Assembly (NCBI GenBank): GCA_902729315.2
Contig: LR746268.1
Coordinates: forward strand, 3,527,501-3,591,500
Length of the DNA stretch: 64,000 bases
Direction: 5' to 3'
From: Spirodela intermedia
Taxonomy: Eukaryota > Streptophyta > Magnoliopsida > Alismatales > Araceae
Positions 60,979 through 64,000 of this stretch are shown piece after piece. The number at the start of each line of letters is the position of its first letter. Position 1 is the first letter of the stretch. The notes under the pieces were generated by a model that saw only the letters and a list, made by a program, of their open reading frames with translations, did not search any database and was not told the origin of the DNA. Made by a program: the position numbers and the translations under genes.

Positions 60979-62691
60979 TGTAGAAGATTTGAATATGATC
61001 CAGTATGCTGAAAGGTAACTACAACACATGAAGAGAAAAACTTTTCTTATTTGATAAAAATGAAAACTTGCATACAAAGGAAGCGAGGTCTGGTATTTAT
61101 ATCAGACCCCTAGAAGGTTCTAGACACAGACATATAACGACAAAAAACGTAACGTATACTAAACAGTATATTAGACACATCCCAACAACACTCCCCCTCA
61201 AGCTGGTGAGTGGATGTCTTCTATTCTCAGCTTGAGAATAATCTTCTGTAGTTGTGCGCCTGAGATGCATTTAGTAAACATATCTGCCAGTTGATTGTTT
61301 GTTGAGATGTATGACATACATATCAAATTTGTCCTAATCTTTTCTTTGATAAAATGACGATCAATCTCCACATGTTTGGTACGATAATGCTGTACCAGAT
61401 TATGTACAAGATTAATTGCTGACTTCTTGTCACATTAAAGTGTCATAGGATTAATTAGAGAGTTTTTTAGCTCATCAAGTAAATTCTTTACTCATAGTAA
61501 CTCACATACACCTTGGACAAGTACCTTGAATGTAGCTTCAGCACATGAATGTGTAACCACATTCTTTTTTTATTTCTCCAAGTAACAAGGTTACCTTTAT
61601 TAAATGTGAGATGTCCAGAAATTGATCTTCAATCAATCATTGATCCTACATAATCAATGCATTTGAACATTTCAACTTCTACCTTCTCACTTCATTTGAA
61701 GAGAACTCTACCAAGTGTGCCTTTCAAGTAATGTAACACCTGATAGGCTGCATGTAAATGAGATTTTTTTTGACTGATACATAAATTGACTTAATATACT
61801 CACTGCATATGAGATGTCTGGTCAACTATATAGTTTATATAAATGAGTCTTATTATTTTTATGTGACAATTTGTGTGAACTATGTCCCACAAATCTATAA
61901 CTATAGTTAAGATGAAAAAATCTCAACTAATTTGGGGAATCATCATTCCCTAGATCCAAATCTTGATTAATGCATCCTCGTCTCTCCATCTAGGGTGTTC
62001 ATGGGACAAGGGATCTAGTTACCCCTCCACCAAATGATGTAATATTCCTCTTCTAGTTAGAACCTTTCAAATATATCTTGACCATTGTATCAAATTATAT
62101 TTAGTTAATTTGAACTCCACAAGCATCGCACGGAGTTCTACTAGTAATCATGGACCACTAGGACCAAGGTTAGAATCCCTCATGGAAAAAGGATCTCCCA
62201 TAGAGGATCAAGAAATATCTCCCACATTTGTCATTTCAAGAAAACGACCAGATTCACCAGATCCAGTATTTGGTCAATAGATCTCAATGGAGGTGAAGAA
62301 AAAAATGGTACAAGAATCATAATTGTAGGAGCATAGATCCAGTAGTCACCAGATCTAGTATTCTATCAACAGATCTCAATAGAGATGAAGGAAAAACGGT
62401 ACTTTAACCGTAACTGTGGGAGAATAGATCACTGAGAAAGGAAAAATTGCACCTAGATTCGCTCTAATACCATGTAGAAGATTTGAATCTGATCTGGTGC
62501 ATTGACAAGTAATCACAACGCCCGTGGAGAGAAAAACTTATATTATTTGATAAAAGGAAAAAACTCACATACAAAGGAAGCAAGGTCTGATATTTATATC
62601 AAACCCACAGAAGGTTCTAGACACACAAGCATATATAACTACAAAAAACGTAAGGTATAGTAAACAGTATATCGGACACATCCCAACAATA
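60979..62691 (-). mobile_element. Small internally deleted copia element with two LTRs and a 5-bp target duplication
   Basis: LTRs at 60979-61190 (3' LTR, 212 bases) and 62473-62691 (5' LTR, 219 bases) are direct repeats with roughly 30 differences, so the insertion is old. Target-site duplication gtaat flanks the element at 60974-60978 and 62692-62696. Just inside the 5' LTR, the minus strand reads TGGTATTAGAGC, the primer site for initiator Met tRNA. Just inside the 3' LTR it reads a polypurine tract (TTGAGGGGGAG). Each LTR holds GATATAAATA. The 1.28-kb internal part keeps only the end of RNase H (CDKKSAINLVHNLVQHYRTK-type sequence, HVEIDRHFIKEKI and NNQLADMFTK near 61,260-61,440). The rest has been lost. 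Confidence 0.9.
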
Positions 62692-62900
62692 GTAATTAAA
62701 AAAACTAGGAAATGATAAAGTATGAATGAAAATAAATCACAAGATCAAAACTTTTTTGAAGCAGATATTACTACATGTCCTACATAGTTGAATGAAAACT
62801 GAATTCATGTGAATTCCAAATCACTCAAGGGTTTTATACCAAAAGGGTAAAAGTCACGCTATCCTTCTGATCCTCAGAATAAATGAGAACTATCCTTTCT

Positions 62901-63196
62901 TGTTAGAAATCGTGCTGGACTTTGATCATCTCTGAACACCTCCCTTCCTTCTTGTCTGTGCTAGTAGTGAACACGAGAGAGAGAGAGAGATGAAAAGAAG
63001 AAGGCCGAAGACCTAAATTTCATCATACACTAATGTTTACATGTTGGTTGGTATTTATACCGACCAGCTGTTATGAAACGGGAGAGGGTAAACCGGACCG
63101 GTTCAATTTGAACCAGTTCAGTCTATTGTTTTGTTTCAAGGTACGATGGACAGAGAAATAAAGGACGAAACAGTAAATGAAAAATTATTTCTAACA
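62901..63196 (-). mobile_element. Probable solo LTR
   Basis: A 296-base segment starts tgttagaaat and ends atttctaaca, so its ends form the inverted TG...CA termini of an LTR with nine complementary bases. The minus strand reads GGTATAAATACC, a TATA-like promoter motif, at about 63,049-63,060. A GA microsatellite (about 62,972-62,990) lies inside. Immediate flanks share ttct on both sides, which would be a 4-base target duplication. No primer site or coding sequence adjoins it, hence solo. Orientation is inferred from the TATA motif, which is palindromic, so the strand is uncertain. Confidence 0.5.
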
Positions 63197-64000
63197 TTCT
63201 CATTACGAAAATTTTAAGATCACTCTTTCACCCTATCATAAAAAATAGCAATTATACTTTTATGGCAAGAAGCTTTGCAATGAAAAATAAAGATTATTCT
63301 CGCTCCAAATTGCCAAATATGTCACACAGGTCAAGCACCCATTCATTGTTATGAACCTTTTGTACCCATCACTAATGGAAAAAGATCTCCATATTTGAGC
63401 CATCAATCAAGGGGAATGGTCATTTAACGAAGGGACCATCTACAGTTAACCTTTGCCTTCTATGATAGGGCAGGTTATCCAATCATTCTTCTACTTTTCT
63501 ATTTGGGCCGATTTCTTTCCTTGAAACTCACCTTTCAACAGGTAGGATGAGGACATTGACTTTGAAGTTTGGCTCACTCTATTTAGGTAGTGTAAATGTA
63601 AGCCAATTTTATAATGGGCTTATCTATTCATTGCCAATTAATTTTCAGCTAGACAACCTGATAACATTAGCAGTATAGTACATTTAAGTGATCATTTATA
63701 GAGATAACCCCCATCCTTGACCCAATTATGATAGCCACTTGCACAATGGTGCCATTTGAAGAGTCTTTGATATTGATAAGACTGAGCCCTCCACTCTCTC
63801 TATCTGACTATGCTTTCTCAATTGACCTTCTGACATCCTCTAAGCCTGGCTCTACTATCTTTGAGATCACCAACAATGGCAAACAATATATAGGAAGGCA
63901 GGATGACACCCTTAAATGAAACAAGCCTCTCGTCACAGGAGAAAAGCTATGCTCACCCGATTTTCACAGATTTTCTTCCTTTCAATCTCGCAACATGCCA
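63197..64000. other. Unassigned right edge, probably TMS1 intron
   Basis: AT-rich sequence with one moderate plus-strand frame (63,728-63,919). I looked for the upstream TMS1 exon on the minus strand and did not find it. Part of this may be an unidentified transposable element, but no domain is readable. Confidence 0.35.

Noticed and set aside
23398-64000. Any CRISPR-like, prokaryotic defence or organellar insert
   Set aside because: No regularly spaced repeats, operon-style packing or chloroplast/mitochondrial genes were seen; repeats present are microsatellites or LTR-derived.

Overview
This is nuclear DNA from a flowering plant. The genes are interrupted by many GT-AG introns, and the protein families include several that are plant-specific or typical of plants (SYP13-type syntaxin, GeBP, CASP-like, GIF). 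Between and inside genes lie decayed Ty1/copia retrotransposons and AT-rich sequence, and (GA)n microsatellites recur. First exons and the intronless genes are GC-rich while introns are AT-rich. I cannot name the species. Only single copies of each family are visible, so synteny or database comparison would be needed.

Layout. Left edge: first coding exon of a probable GRF-interacting factor (GIF) on the minus strand, running off the window. 1.3-8.9 kb: complete 13-exon SYP132-like plasma-membrane syntaxin, minus. 10.1-16.6 kb: complete 9-exon GPN-loop GTPase 3, plus, divergent from the syntaxin. 17.2-20.9 kb: MAT1-type CDK-activating-kinase assembly factor, minus, convergent with GPN3. 22.4-23.4 kb: intronless GeBP-family transcription regulator, plus. 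23.4-32 kb: AT-rich intergenic DNA with a copia integrase remnant and a few unassigned open stretches. 32.1-33.0 kb: CASP-like membrane protein (CASPL2 type), minus. 34.4-38.7 kb: p24-delta cargo receptor, plus. 39.4-41.3 kb: intronless nonaspanin (TM9/TMN) copy broken by frameshifts, plus. 41.6-45.2 kb: Par14-type parvulin prolyl isomerase, minus. 46.4-51.0 kb: near full-length but decayed copia element, minus. 51.5-60.9 kb: the last eight exons of an ERdj3A/TMS1-type DnaJ chaperone, minus, continuing past the right edge. Its introns hold a decayed copia in antisense (55.2-57.4 kb) and a small internally deleted copia with both LTRs and target-site duplication (60.98-62.69 kb). A likely solo LTR lies at 62.9-63.2 kb.

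The genes do not form a pathway and look like ordinary neighbours. Several concern the endomembrane system (syntaxin, p24, nonaspanin, ER DnaJ, CASP-like). Two bear on RNA polymerase II: GPN3 is known for polymerase nuclear import, and MAT1 belongs to the TFIIH-associated CAK. I saw no CRISPR array, bacterial-type operon, tRNA or rRNA gene, and no convincing new system. The most interesting points are the retrotransposon sitting about 30 bases from a splice acceptor, a near-perfect 30-bp inverted repeat in a syntaxin intron, and the frame-broken nonaspanin copy. Exon boundaries were set by hand from GT/AG sites, reading-frame continuity and family resemblance, so single boundaries may be off.
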